Positions 9,192 to 16,740 of a DNA stretch of 34,500 nucleotides are shown in pieces (position 1 is the stretch's first letter; each line of letters starts with the position of its first letter). The notes below the pieces were generated by a model. The model saw nothing but the letters and a program-made list of their open reading frames with translations. It was not told the origin of the DNA and ran no database searches. The stretch is taken from positions 1-34,500 of the forward strand of contig JAKMGM010000042.1 of assembly GCA_022424925.1 (NCBI GenBank). The letters are read 5' to 3'. The DNA comes from Candidatus Poseidoniaceae archaeon. GTDB taxonomy: Archaea; Thermoplasmatota; Poseidoniia; Poseidoniales; Poseidoniaceae. The translations under genes and the position numbers were made by a program.

Positions 9192-9529
9192 ATTCGGGGG
9201 GTTGTCGCTAAGATGCGTCGGTCGCGGTCGAGGGCATGACGCCAACGCGCCAATCGGCCTCCATCTCCGCTCAGTACTACGATCCGGTTTGAGGCAACGA
9301 CATCGAGAATCATTCGTGATGAATGTTCGCACCACACTTCATACACTTGGCCTAAGCCGAGTGCGTGGCTTGTTTCCTGAGCGACATTCATCATTTCAAC
9401 CGCTTGATCTACGGGTGCAAAAATCCCTTCTTCACCAACGCTGGCGAGGAGTTGACCAGTCCCGTCGAGAAGCATTGCATGATTGACGCCATCGAGACGG
9501 CATAATCCTGCTAATGCGCGTTGCAACAT
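9188..9529 (-). CDS. Stand-alone Roadblock/LC7 domain protein
   Basis: The 113-residue product follows the Roadblock/LC7 pattern: an N-terminal amphipathic helix (LQRALAGLCRLDGV), two strands around HAMLLDGTGQLLASVG, a long central helix, strands EVWCEHSSRMILDVVA and RIVVLSG, and a C-terminal helix. Roadblock/LC7 proteins dimerise and act as partners or activators of small GTPases (MglB with MglA) or as dynein light chains. I chose ATG 9529 because the domain begins exactly there. A TATA-like element at 9577-9584 would place transcription initiation near 9550, excluding the TTG at 9565. The gene is the first of three, and its last four bases overlap the next gene. No GTPase gene is in the window, so a partner would have to be encoded elsewhere. 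Confidence 0.75.
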   Translation of the reverse strand: MLQRALAGLCRLDGVNHAMLLDGTGQLLASVGEEGIFAPVDQAVEMMNVAQETSHALGLGQVYEVWCEHSSRMILDVVASNRIVVLSGDGGRLARWRHALDRDRRILATTPRM

Positions 9530-9576
9530 GGTTCTCAAACAATCGGTCAGTGCTGTGGCCTTCAAGTAGTTTTGCG

Positions 9577-9584
9577 CTTATATC
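9577..9584 (-). promoter_or_regulatory. TATA-like box of the Roadblock operon
   Basis: On the - strand the sequence reads GATATAAG. An archaeal TATA box sits about 25 nt upstream of initiation, so transcription would begin near 9550 and leave about 20 nt before the ATG at 9529. The G-rich arm of the palindrome lies immediately upstream, where a BRE or an operator would be expected. This is a prediction from sequence pattern only. Confidence 0.45.
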
Positions 9585-9599
9585 CCCCTAAAGGGGGAT
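9582..9599. repeat. Palindromic operator-like element
   Basis: ATCCCCCT and AGGGGGAT form a perfect 8-bp inverted repeat around a 2-nt AA centre. The element overlaps the upstream edge of the TATA-like box for the Roadblock operon. This placement suits a transcription factor binding site that blocks or recruits TBP/TFB. A role is inferred from position. Confidence 0.5.
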
Positions 9600-9645
9600 T
9601 TGAAGACCCAAACGGATTTTCCAACTGGAGATTCCAAAAAGCACG

Positions 9646-9679
9646 GCGCGGAGAGGCTTTTATGGTGTAATTTCCGCGC
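9646..9679. repeat. Imperfect hairpin in the intergenic region
   Basis: GCGCGGA at 9646-9652 pairs perfectly with TCCGCGC at 9673-9679. Two more pairs (one G-U) extend the stem inward, leaving a loop of about 16 nt. No T-run follows on either strand, so it does not look like an intrinsic terminator. Confidence 0.35.
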
Positions 9680-9735
9680 AATTCTTCACCGCCCATCCCA
9701 AAGTCCAACGACCCTGGGGTAGAACTAATGAGAAG

Positions 9736-9753
9736 ATTTTTCAATTGAAAAAT
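9736..9753. repeat. AT-rich 18-bp perfect palindrome
   Basis: ATTTTTCAATTGAAAAAT is a perfect palindrome centred on CAATTG. A second CAATTG occurs at 9762-9767, and A/T tracts flank both. It stands out from the surrounding sequence and lies about 100 nt upstream of the ncsA-like start. It could be a regulator site or part of the core promoter region. Confidence 0.5.
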
Positions 9754-9855
9754 TAAAAAATCAATTGCGATATTCAACAATCAAGCGTGTCGGAGGCCAA
9801 CGGACATGGAGATTTCAAGCGGTGAACTCAAACCGTAGCGGTGCACGGGCGTATC

Positions 9856-10863
9856 ATGGCGCAAGAGGGGGAACCGCTGTTTTCCGTGCCGACCTGCGAC
9901 AGTTGCTCCAAACCCGCAATCCTCGAACAAGCCTACTCTGGTCGGATTTTATGCAGTGAACACATGGCGAAGTCCGTTCGCAAGAAAATTGGCAAGGAGC
10001 TTCGGCACCAACTCAAGTTACCTCGTGACAAGAATACTGTGATTTTTGTTGCCGTATCTGGTGGTAAAGACTCCGCAGTACTGCTGGACAGTCTTGTGGA
10101 TCGGGTTGGAAGCCGTCCCGACGTCACCATTATTGCCGGCACGGTCGATGAGGGCATTGAGGGGTATCGTCCGCCCTCCATGGTGTGTGCGCAAGAGTTG
10201 TGCGAACGCCTCGGTGTCGAATTCATCACCGTCTCATACCCCGAACTAAGTTTCAAAGAAATGGATGAAGTCGCCAGCAGAATACCCGGCCTGGTGAAAG
10301 AAAACAAACACGCTCCAAGAATGCCGTGCTCGTATTGCGGGGTGTTTCGTAGGCAAGGTATCAACCATCTTGCCAAACGGGTTAATGCCGATTATGTGGC
10401 GTTGGGGCACAACCTCGACGACATGGCGCAAACTGTCCTGATGAACATGACCAACGGAGATGTTGAGCGAACATTAAGGCTGGCGCCACACACAACGACG
10501 CCTGTCGACGGTTTAGCACCGAGAATCGTGCCGTTGCGCTGGATTCCCGAACAAGAAATTCACCTCTATGCATTGCATCGAAACCTTCCGCTTCATCATG
10601 AAGAGTGTCCTCATGCGCAGGGCGCTCTGCGCTGGCGACATCGGGAAATGGTAGCACAAATGGAGTCGGATACCCCGGGGACACGCCACGGTCTATTGCG
10701 TATGGCGGACAACATCAAGCTCCTTCGAGACCAAGTTCTGGAACTGGGTGGAGCACAAGCTCGCCCAGACCCGCCAAAACCGTGCGAACGGTGTGGAGAA
10801 CTCACTTCAGGTAGCCAATGCAAAGCATGCGACATGCGCGATTTGATGGACGGCGAATCATAG
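9856..10863 (+). CDS. ncsA: tRNA 2-thiolation protein, NcsA/Ncs6/TtuA family
   Basis: This 335-residue PP-loop enzyme carries the ATP pyrophosphatase motif SGGKDS (68-73) and the family motif GHNLDDMAQTVLMN (about 184-197). An N-terminal zinc finger has CDSC plus a second Cys/His pair (C33, H36), and a C-terminal zinc finger has CERC and CKAC. Cys158 and Cys161 in MPCSYC, with the Cys of HHEECPHA near 250, match the three cysteines that hold an iron-sulfur cluster in TtuA-type enzymes. The protein adenylates the wobble or T-loop uridine and transfers sulfur from a ubiquitin-like carrier, giving 2-thiouridine in tRNA. ATG 9856 is preferred; a GTG at 9841 in frame is possible. The last 6 nt overlap the opposing pyrI gene. 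The symbol follows archaeal usage, and specificity for the wobble position is inferred. Confidence 0.88.
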   Translation: MAQEGEPLFSVPTCDSCSKPAILEQAYSGRILCSEHMAKSVRKKIGKELRHQLKLPRDKNTVIFVAVSGGKDSAVLLDSLVDRVGSRPDVTIIAGTVDEGIEGYRPPSMVCAQELCERLGVEFITVSYPELSFKEMDEVASRIPGLVKENKHAPRMPCSYCGVFRRQGINHLAKRVNADYVALGHNLDDMAQTVLMNMTNGDVERTLRLAPHTTTPVDGLAPRIVPLRWIPEQEIHLYALHRNLPLHHEECPHAQGALRWRHREMVAQMESDTPGTRHGLLRMADNIKLLRDQVLELGGAQARPDPPKPCERCGELTSGSQCKACDMRDLMDGES

Positions 10864-11334
10864 AACGTTTCGAGCTAATTCGTCCAAGTCTTGTGGACGA
10901 CCACAATAATGGCAGCGCAGTTGTAATGGGTCTCGCTTAACGACCCGAAGTCTGTGAGGTTGAGGCTCTCGAAGATTGGTCGTGATACAGTTCGAGAATG
11001 TACATCGTACAACGTTAACGACTTCTTCACCCAAATTGATGGTGAGTTTCTCGGCAACAGAATACGCCCGGATGATGGCGACATGTGCATCTGGAGCAAC
11101 CAAGGCCAAACGGTCGAGTTCAGATTGCGTCAACTCCCGGTCTTCGACCTTGATGATATCTTTCAGCCCCATCTTCTTCGATGGTACATTCATAACCAGC
11201 GAAACCGGCACCGAAGTCTCTCCACTGATACCAAGCATTTCGAGAACACGCATTGCTTGCCCCGAAGGAATGTGATCGATGACTGTGCCGTTTCGAATAG
11301 CAGTTACGCGTCGCATACTGTGTTCGTTCGACAT
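10858..11334 (-). CDS. pyrI: Aspartate carbamoyltransferase regulatory chain
   Basis: This 158-residue protein matches PyrI. Its N-terminal allosteric domain contains GTVIDHIPSGQAMRVLEMLG, where nucleotides bind. Its C-terminal zinc domain has Cys-x4-Cys (CTFSNC) and Cys-x2-Cys (CHYC). PyrI binds PyrB trimers to form the allosteric holoenzyme, which CTP inhibits and ATP activates in the enteric enzyme. The ATG at 11334 shares one base with the pyrB stop codon (TGATG). The Shine-Dalgarno GGAGGT at 11343-11348 is the strongest in the window, so translation is coupled to pyrB. All four zinc ligands are present. Length and domain order are normal. The gene order is catalytic chain then regulatory chain, as in most archaea and enterics. 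Confidence 0.96.
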   Translation of the reverse strand: MSNEHSMRRVTAIRNGTVIDHIPSGQAMRVLEMLGISGETSVPVSLVMNVPSKKMGLKDIIKVEDRELTQSELDRLALVAPDAHVAIIRAYSVAEKLTINLGEEVVNVVRCTFSNCITTNLREPQPHRLRVVKRDPLQLRCHYCGRPQDLDELARNVL

Positions 11335-12284
11335 CAAAGAGCACCTCCTTCAGCAGTCACATCGGCAGGAACCGTAACGCCGAGCAACCGGCACAGCAAC
11401 GCCATCCGTGCGACAACACCGTTGAACGCTTGCTCAAAGTAACGAGCATGGCGAGTAGCATCGACAGTCGGGTCGATTTCATCGACCCGCGGGAGCGGAT
11501 GCATGACAATCATATCTTGCTTAACATCAGCCAAATGACGGGCATGGAGTTTGTATGCGCCGGCGCATCGAGCATATTCGTCCTCATCTGCAAACCGTTC
11601 TTTTTGGATACGAGTCATGTACACAACGTCTGCCTCTGCCATTGAACTGTAGAGGTCTTCTGTTTCGAGTACGTTTGCACCGTGCGCACGCAAGTCAGAA
11701 ACGATTTCCTCTGGCATCTTGAGTAAATCCGGGCTCGCAAAAACAAGGTCACAGCCGAAGCGGACAAGTGCGTGTGAGAGTGAATGGACGGTTCGGCCGT
11801 AGCGTAAGTCTCCTGCTAAGACCACCTTCAAACCCTCGAGGCGTCCGTGCGCCTGCTGGATGGTAAACAAATCAAGCATGGTTTGTGTTGGGTGGTGGCC
11901 GGCTCCGTCACCGCCGTTGAGAATTGGAACTCGAGCCGCATCTTGGGCGTACTGGGCTGCACCCTGACGAGGATGACGCATTGCGATGATATCGGTATAT
12001 CCGTCTACCATCTGTATCGTGTCAAACAAGGTTTCCCCTTTCACCACTGATGAGGTTTTGACGTCACCCAAATTGACTACATCGCCACCAAGTCGCTTCA
12101 TCGCAGTCTCAAAGGACATCCTTGTTCTCGTACTTGGTTCGAAAAACAGGTTCCCAAGGATTCTACCCTGCAACAGTGGCAGATAGAGTTCGCCTCGTGC
12201 AACGGGCAGGAGGCGTTCAGCATCGCTCAAAATCTCAAGAATTTGCTCGTTTGTCAAGTCGTCCATAGTGATAAGTCCAGCCAT
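11334..12284 (-). CDS. pyrB: Aspartate carbamoyltransferase catalytic chain
   Basis: The 316-residue protein catalyses carbamoyl phosphate plus L-aspartate to N-carbamoyl-aspartate, the committed step of pyrimidine synthesis. The carbamoyl-phosphate site STRTR is at residues 51-55 in FFEPSTRTRMSFE. The mobile loop contributes Ser and Lys in SSVVKGE. MRHP, NGGDGAGHHPTQ and HPLPRVDEI complete the active site. The ATG at 12284 is preceded by a GGGAG motif. pyrI follows with a 1-nt overlap. A divergent gene starts 131 nt away, and the shared intergenic region has a pair of TGAACATT direct repeats that may be regulatory. Length is typical of the family and no key residue is missing. Confidence 0.97.
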   Translation of the reverse strand: MAGLITMDDLTNEQILEILSDAERLLPVARGELYLPLLQGRILGNLFFEPSTRTRMSFETAMKRLGGDVVNLGDVKTSSVVKGETLFDTIQMVDGYTDIIAMRHPRQGAAQYAQDAARVPILNGGDGAGHHPTQTMLDLFTIQQAHGRLEGLKVVLAGDLRYGRTVHSLSHALVRFGCDLVFASPDLLKMPEEIVSDLRAHGANVLETEDLYSSMAEADVVYMTRIQKERFADEDEYARCAGAYKLHARHLADVKQDMIVMHPLPRVDEIDPTVDATRHARYFEQAFNGVVARMALLCRLLGVTVPADVTAEGGAL

Positions 12285-12324
12285 AATGCTCCCTTCCTTC
12301 TCTAAAGGCGGTCAAAGACACCCA

Positions 12325-12354
12325 TGAACATTCCCGTCATTTACCTTGAACATT
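12325..12354. repeat. Pair of TGAACATT direct repeats in the pyrB divergent promoter region
   Basis: TGAACATT occurs at 12325-12332 and again at 12347-12354, so the copies are 22 bp apart, about two helical turns. They lie between pyrB (-) and the divergent membrane gene (+). Helical phasing of identical octamers is typical of cooperative regulator binding. No regulator is identified. Confidence 0.4.
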
Positions 12355-12415
12355 GCAATATGATTTCAATCGAAACATCGGAGTGGTTATCATCGTGATG
12401 GTGCCGAGGAGTGTC

Positions 12416-14182
12416 ATGGCTCTCGATGCATGGGCAGATGTGGATGCAGCAATCGATGCTGAACGCCAGTCTCTACAGCAGCGTATTGAACGCCTTACTA
12501 CGCTATCAGCGCTGGTCATTCTTTCCGGTGCAGTATGGTTGATGTGGCCGAACCTGCGCTCAGCATTGAACGGTGAAGCTGGCCTACTGGAAGGTCTTGG
12601 CTACCCGTTGCTGGTGATTGCGTATGGCCTTGTGCTACAGGACTCTGTACTCAATGACGCTCGAGCACGAACGCGCATTGGTTCGTTCGCAAGCATCGCT
12701 TGGCCAGTTGTATTGCTGTTAGCTTCAAAAAACATTGATGCTGACAACGAAACAGCACTCATTGGCAGTGGCTTCCTGCTTATCGTCGCCTACACGTGTT
12801 TCCAGACCTCTGCACACGTTCTGCAGGGAGGACTCGATGTGCTGCGCTGGAGAGCCATCATGACTGGATTAGGCGCAGTTGCAGCATTCTCTCTGTTCGC
12901 CGGCGACATGCCAGAATCAATGACCTATGAGTGGTTGGCATCGCTGTCGTCTCTCATTCTCGCTACCGTCACTACCGGCTACATTTGGTTCGTTGGTGAC
13001 GATAAGCGTGCGCAACGAAAAGTGTTCACGAAGCGCCTTGATTCGATAGAAACACGTTTGTTGGAACTCAAGGCTCAAGGTACCGCTGTCGATCAAGCCT
13101 CAAGCCTTACTATGACGGCTAAAGAAGAAGGGCATATCGACCCTGAATACGGCATGAAACTGCTGGATGAAGCGGAGGAAGATATTGAGCGTACACTGTC
13201 GCTCAGCGGTGATGTTGCAATCATTCAATCCGATGCTCAAGAGGCCGTTGAGAAGGCTGAAACAATTGCACCCACCGTAAAACGCCCGAGGAAATCATTC
13301 GAAATGGGCGTCCGAGAAGTCAAACTTGGTTCGTTACGTGAAGGCGAAATGCTCTTCAGACAATCGAAAAAATTAGCCAATGACATCATCGAATGGTGGA
13401 GTGTTGCAGAACAAGCCATTGCCGAAGCAGGGCGTCTTCTCACCGGCAACGATGCTCAAAGCGTTCAACATCTGAAAGAATTGCTCGCCGATGCAAAAAA
13501 GAAAATGGGCAGTGAAGCACCACGTGAAGCCTACGAATTCGCATCGGTCATCCCTGCTCAACTGCTCGCAGATGAAGACGCTCAAGGCAGGGCGCTTGAA
13601 TCCCTGAAAGAAGCAAAACGCCAACTAAAGCAAACAGATGGATTGGATACTGCAGAAATGCAACAACGACTCGTGCGTGCTGAAGAAGCGATAGACGCCG
13701 GCAGCCCCAGTCAAGCCATAGGACTCGCCGATGGAGTTGTACGCTCGATTGAAGCAGAACGCACAGCCATGGATAACGTTCGTAGAGGACTCAAGCAACG
13801 AAAGAAATTGGTTGCGCAATTCAAAGACCGCGATGACAAAAGCGAGTGGGAAGAACGCCTGACTGCTGTCGAGCAAGCGGCTGATGAGAAACAGTGGAGT
13901 CAGGCACATGCCTTGCTCGATGCGATAACATCTGATCTCGATAATGAAGGTCAAGCCACCGAAGAAGCCCTCGAACTGTACGACTATGTGGTTGAAGAAT
14001 GGCAGACTCTACGAAACCAGTGCGATGCAAGTAACATCTCAATCAAGGATGAAAACCGCAGAGCGTGTGAACAGGCAATTGCACTCGCAGAAGAAGCACT
14101 GGCAGGTGGACGAATTGAAGATTGCTTGGTGCAGTTATCACAAGCTGATACTTCTATGGAGCGACTACGCCGTCTCATTTAG
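12416..14182 (+). CDS. Membrane protein with long helical cytoplasmic domain
   Basis: I do not recognise the family. The 588-residue protein begins with a short amphipathic helix. About six hydrophobic segments follow (roughly residues 30-46, 60-77, 92-104, 115-133, 147-163 and 172-193). From about residue 200 onward it is soluble, charged and almost entirely helical, with repeated Ala/Glu/Lys/Leu patterns suggesting coiled coil or degenerate TPR-like repeats (for example LVRAEEAIDAGSPSQAIGLA and QAIALAEEALAGGRIEDCLV). The start at 12416 has GAGGAG 5 nt upstream; ATG 12398 and TTG 12353 in the same frame lack a comparable signal. The gene is divergent from pyrB. It ends tail-to-tail with another large membrane/helical protein, overlapping by 4 nt. 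A scaffold or assembly role is possible but speculative. Confidence 0.8.
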   Translation: MALDAWADVDAAIDAERQSLQQRIERLTTLSALVILSGAVWLMWPNLRSALNGEAGLLEGLGYPLLVIAYGLVLQDSVLNDARARTRIGSFASIAWPVVLLLASKNIDADNETALIGSGFLLIVAYTCFQTSAHVLQGGLDVLRWRAIMTGLGAVAAFSLFAGDMPESMTYEWLASLSSLILATVTTGYIWFVGDDKRAQRKVFTKRLDSIETRLLELKAQGTAVDQASSLTMTAKEEGHIDPEYGMKLLDEAEEDIERTLSLSGDVAIIQSDAQEAVEKAETIAPTVKRPRKSFEMGVREVKLGSLREGEMLFRQSKKLANDIIEWWSVAEQAIAEAGRLLTGNDAQSVQHLKELLADAKKKMGSEAPREAYEFASVIPAQLLADEDAQGRALESLKEAKRQLKQTDGLDTAEMQQRLVRAEEAIDAGSPSQAIGLADGVVRSIEAERTAMDNVRRGLKQRKKLVAQFKDRDDKSEWEERLTAVEQAADEKQWSQAHALLDAITSDLDNEGQATEEALELYDYVVEEWQTLRNQCDASNISIKDENRRACEQAIALAEEALAGGRIEDCLVQLSQADTSMERLRRLI

Positions 14183-16734
14183 TACTCGAGCAGTTGTTTC
14201 TTGTCGATGGTCTTGAGGTCAAGTGTGCCTGGGAATCCAAGGTCGACCGGCATACCAGAAACGGTGACAATGATGCCCGTAAGGTGGAGATGCAAGCACA
14301 TCGGTAAGCCATTTGGCCACGTGCTTAGGACCATCTTCCAACCGCTTGATTTCTTTGCCATTGCAGCAAGAAGGGTGCCACTGCCATCCATCGCAGACCA
14401 ACCGTTGGAATTCCAAGCATGCTGAACGAGTATTTTGTTGCCAAACGTCGGTGGAGGGGCTACGACGTGTTTTCGGGTCCATCCTTCAAGCCAATCCAGT
14501 CCTGAATCATTCAGCCATTCAATTGGTGTTGGTTCAGAAGGCAGCATGTCCATATGCTCTGCACGTGAAAGTTCACCAACCAAATTACGGACGTGTGGGT
14601 GGCGTGGATGCTCTTTGGCCAGTTTTTCAGCCATTGTGATTCCTGTATTGATGCGACCAGCATCGATGTGAAGGAGTGCACGAACAACATCTCCGTGCGT
14701 CCATTCAACAATCTCAAACTCCTTGATGAACGCTTCAAGAAGATTGAGCGCCTTATCCGGCGTTCCAGCCAGCCGCATACGAGCAATGTCACCGAGTAAG
14801 AACAGGCGGCCTGCAGGCGTGTTGAGGTACTTCAACCGGCTTTGCGCCCGACCGGTGCGATAGCGCTGAACAAGTTCGATGTTGCGTTTCATGAGTGAAT
14901 CAATTGAAATCATCGACTTGAATCTCGGGTCAAGTTTCGTTTGCTTGGGGTTAAACAACGATGCTGCCCACTGCAAACGAGAGGACTCAATATCATCATC
15001 GTTGAGGAGAGCAAGACGGGGCCGGGCCTCAGCATAATCTCGCTGTGCCAAACTTGCAGCGGACAAGATAAGACGTGCTACCTGTGCCTCACGCCCACCT
15101 CGCAGGGCGAGAAGGGATACCGCTTCCTGCTCAGCTTCATTCCACCGTCCTAGACCAGCATAAAGTTCCATCATAGCATCGGTTTTTCGAGCCAAACTGA
15201 GACCTTCAAGTTGCTCGCCATGACCTTCAGTAACCTTGTCCAACCTGTCCATAGCCTTCGACCATTCATCCTCTGAAACCAATTCAGTGAACGGCTTTTG
15301 CTTAAGATAAATCAAATCAGCCATCTCTGAAAGACGCTCTCGGTTCTCTCCAACTGCAGCGTCAAAGGAAATGTCTTCCAACTTCAATCCGATTCGGCGC
15401 GAGCGTGCCCAAATCGTCAAAAAAGCGACTTGACCGCCCGAAGCAAGCATCCATGTCAATTCCTCGAGAGCATCTTTTTGCAGCACGGAACAAACGGTGC
15501 CTTCCCAATCACCACAAGTCGCACCTTGAGGTAAAAAGCTTGAATCCCAAAAGGTAATCATCGCCAAAGCCAACAGCAACATCGACTGTCCAGCAAAACC
15601 CGTGAAACAGAAATTGAGAACCTTGGCTTGTTGCGTTGGTTCCGCACGCAACAGTCGACTGTCAGCCAGTTTGATACCACCTTTACCCGACACGTCTTGG
15701 ACATCCAAAAACAGAATTCGGGCAACTTCGTAAACAAACAAGAAACCGATGATAGCGACGTTCAACAATAAAAACAAGAGAATGAAGGTGACAATCGGAA
15801 CCCGAATTCCAGACTGAGGGATGAACGAGAACAACTCGATGAGGGCAAAACCAAGCACGCCCCCTTCTTCCATGAATGTAGTCTGAGGCCGATACTCGGG
15901 TAATTCAAGGACGCGTTCTGAGTGCGTAAGCATACTGGGGTCGTACAACAACACCACCAACGATACGAGCGTATTCAAGGCGACATACGGCATTACGATA
16001 AGGTTGAAATTAACGATTTGAGCCAGCGCTTGCTGTTTTGCGTTCGGCACGTGGTTGTGAAAAGGAGAGGGTTCTCCGTTGGCAATTTTACGCGATGATT
16101 GTCGCAACGCTTGCCATGAAGAGCCCAGCACGCGACCGTAGGCAAGCACCGAAGGCGCAAACATCGCAAAGGCTGCAATGCTGAACCGTCGAGATGCGGG
16201 AACATCTGCGACATCGAGCAAGAGATACAAAGCAACTACGAGACCGAGCCAAAGTATGGCCAGCATGATGTAGGTATATCTGATCCAAACGCTGGACTCT
16301 TGCAGCGATGCACGGTCTTGACCAATCGGTTTGATGACCTGCGCACCAAGCGATGTGCCTGACGATACAAGTGCTGGGAAAGCGATGAAAATTAATGCGA
16401 TACTCAAGGTCGGTGTGTGATATCCATCGTACGAGTCGAAACGAATCATGGTGAATTCGAAAAACAGCAATAACGCACCTACGAGCGCCAAGATGTACGA
16501 AGCGACGCCAAAAACCATGCCTCGAGAACTCAACAACTTGCGAGCATCTTTGGTAGTTCGAGTGATTTGATGAACTTCATACCTTTTTTCACCGGTTTGA
16601 AAAGCCACTTGAAGACCACGAAGTTGACGAGGAACGACACGGGTCCAAAACAACCATGCTGTAGCCGCTGCAAGCACGTACGGCACCAATGCTGCCGGCG
16701 TAAATCCGCTCACAATTGGTGGTGCTGTCATCAT
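14179..16734 (-). CDS. Large polytopic membrane protein with C-terminal TPR-like region
   Basis: I do not recognise this 851-residue protein. The N-terminal half holds about nine or ten hydrophobic segments (among them roughly residues 15-35, 72-97, 110-133, 154-176, 185-204, 242-266 and 318-349). The C-terminal half, from about 450, is soluble with helical pairs resembling tetratricopeptide repeats (such as AMMELYAGLGRWNEAEQEAV and PDKALNLLEAFIKEF). A small beta-rich domain follows, with Trp-Asn-Ser-Asn-Gly-Trp near residue 779. The ATG at 16734 has GAGGA overlapping the thrS stop codon. The 5-6 nt spacing means it is translated from the thrS transcript, an unusual partner for a synthetase. 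The last 4 nt overlap the opposing gene. The architecture (membrane half plus helical-repeat half) parallels that neighbour. Confidence 0.8.
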   Translation of the reverse strand: MMTAPPIVSGFTPAALVPYVLAAATAWLFWTRVVPRQLRGLQVAFQTGEKRYEVHQITRTTKDARKLLSSRGMVFGVASYILALVGALLLFFEFTMIRFDSYDGYHTPTLSIALIFIAFPALVSSGTSLGAQVIKPIGQDRASLQESSVWIRYTYIMLAILWLGLVVALYLLLDVADVPASRRFSIAAFAMFAPSVLAYGRVLGSSWQALRQSSRKIANGEPSPFHNHVPNAKQQALAQIVNFNLIVMPYVALNTLVSLVVLLYDPSMLTHSERVLELPEYRPQTTFMEEGGVLGFALIELFSFIPQSGIRVPIVTFILLFLLLNVAIIGFLFVYEVARILFLDVQDVSGKGGIKLADSRLLRAEPTQQAKVLNFCFTGFAGQSMLLLALAMITFWDSSFLPQGATCGDWEGTVCSVLQKDALEELTWMLASGGQVAFLTIWARSRRIGLKLEDISFDAAVGENRERLSEMADLIYLKQKPFTELVSEDEWSKAMDRLDKVTEGHGEQLEGLSLARKTDAMMELYAGLGRWNEAEQEAVSLLALRGGREAQVARLILSAASLAQRDYAEARPRLALLNDDDIESSRLQWAASLFNPKQTKLDPRFKSMISIDSLMKRNIELVQRYRTGRAQSRLKYLNTPAGRLFLLGDIARMRLAGTPDKALNLLEAFIKEFEIVEWTHGDVVRALLHIDAGRINTGITMAEKLAKEHPRHPHVRNLVGELSRAEHMDMLPSEPTPIEWLNDSGLDWLEGWTRKHVVAPPPTFGNKILVQHAWNSNGWSAMDGSGTLLAAMAKKSSGWKMVLSTWPNGLPMCLHLHLTGIIVTVSGMPVDLGFPGTLDLKTIDKKQLLEY

Positions 16735-16740
16735 AAATCC

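Larger units (their letters stand above)
9530..9855. other. Divergent intergenic region with palindromes
   Basis: This 326-nt region separates the Roadblock operon (-) from the ncsA-like gene (+) and is the longest non-coding stretch in the window. It holds an 18-bp GC-box palindrome next to a TATA-like element (9577-9599), a 9-bp hairpin (9646-9679) and an AT-rich 18-bp perfect palindrome (9736-9753) followed by A/T tracts. A 72-codon frame on the - strand (9562-9780) spans these elements but has no recognisable features. The + strand gene probably initiates from the AT-rich part near 9753-9775. Confidence 0.6.

Noticed and set aside
9191-9335. Upstream extension of the coiled-coil protein by 48 codons
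   Set aside because: It would overlap most of the Roadblock gene's 3' half in another frame, and the GTGA overlap at 9188-9191 offers a natural start.
9646-9679. Possible intrinsic terminator
   Set aside because: The stem is reasonable, but no T-run follows on either strand and no gene ends next to it.
9562-9780. 72-codon open frame on the - strand in the intergenic region
   Set aside because: It spans a promoter-like element and three palindromes, has no recognisable domain and lacks a convincing ribosome-binding site, so it is more likely non-coding.
9530-9855. Replication origin
   Set aside because: There is an AT-rich palindrome, but no repeated origin-recognition boxes and no cdc6/orc1 gene nearby.
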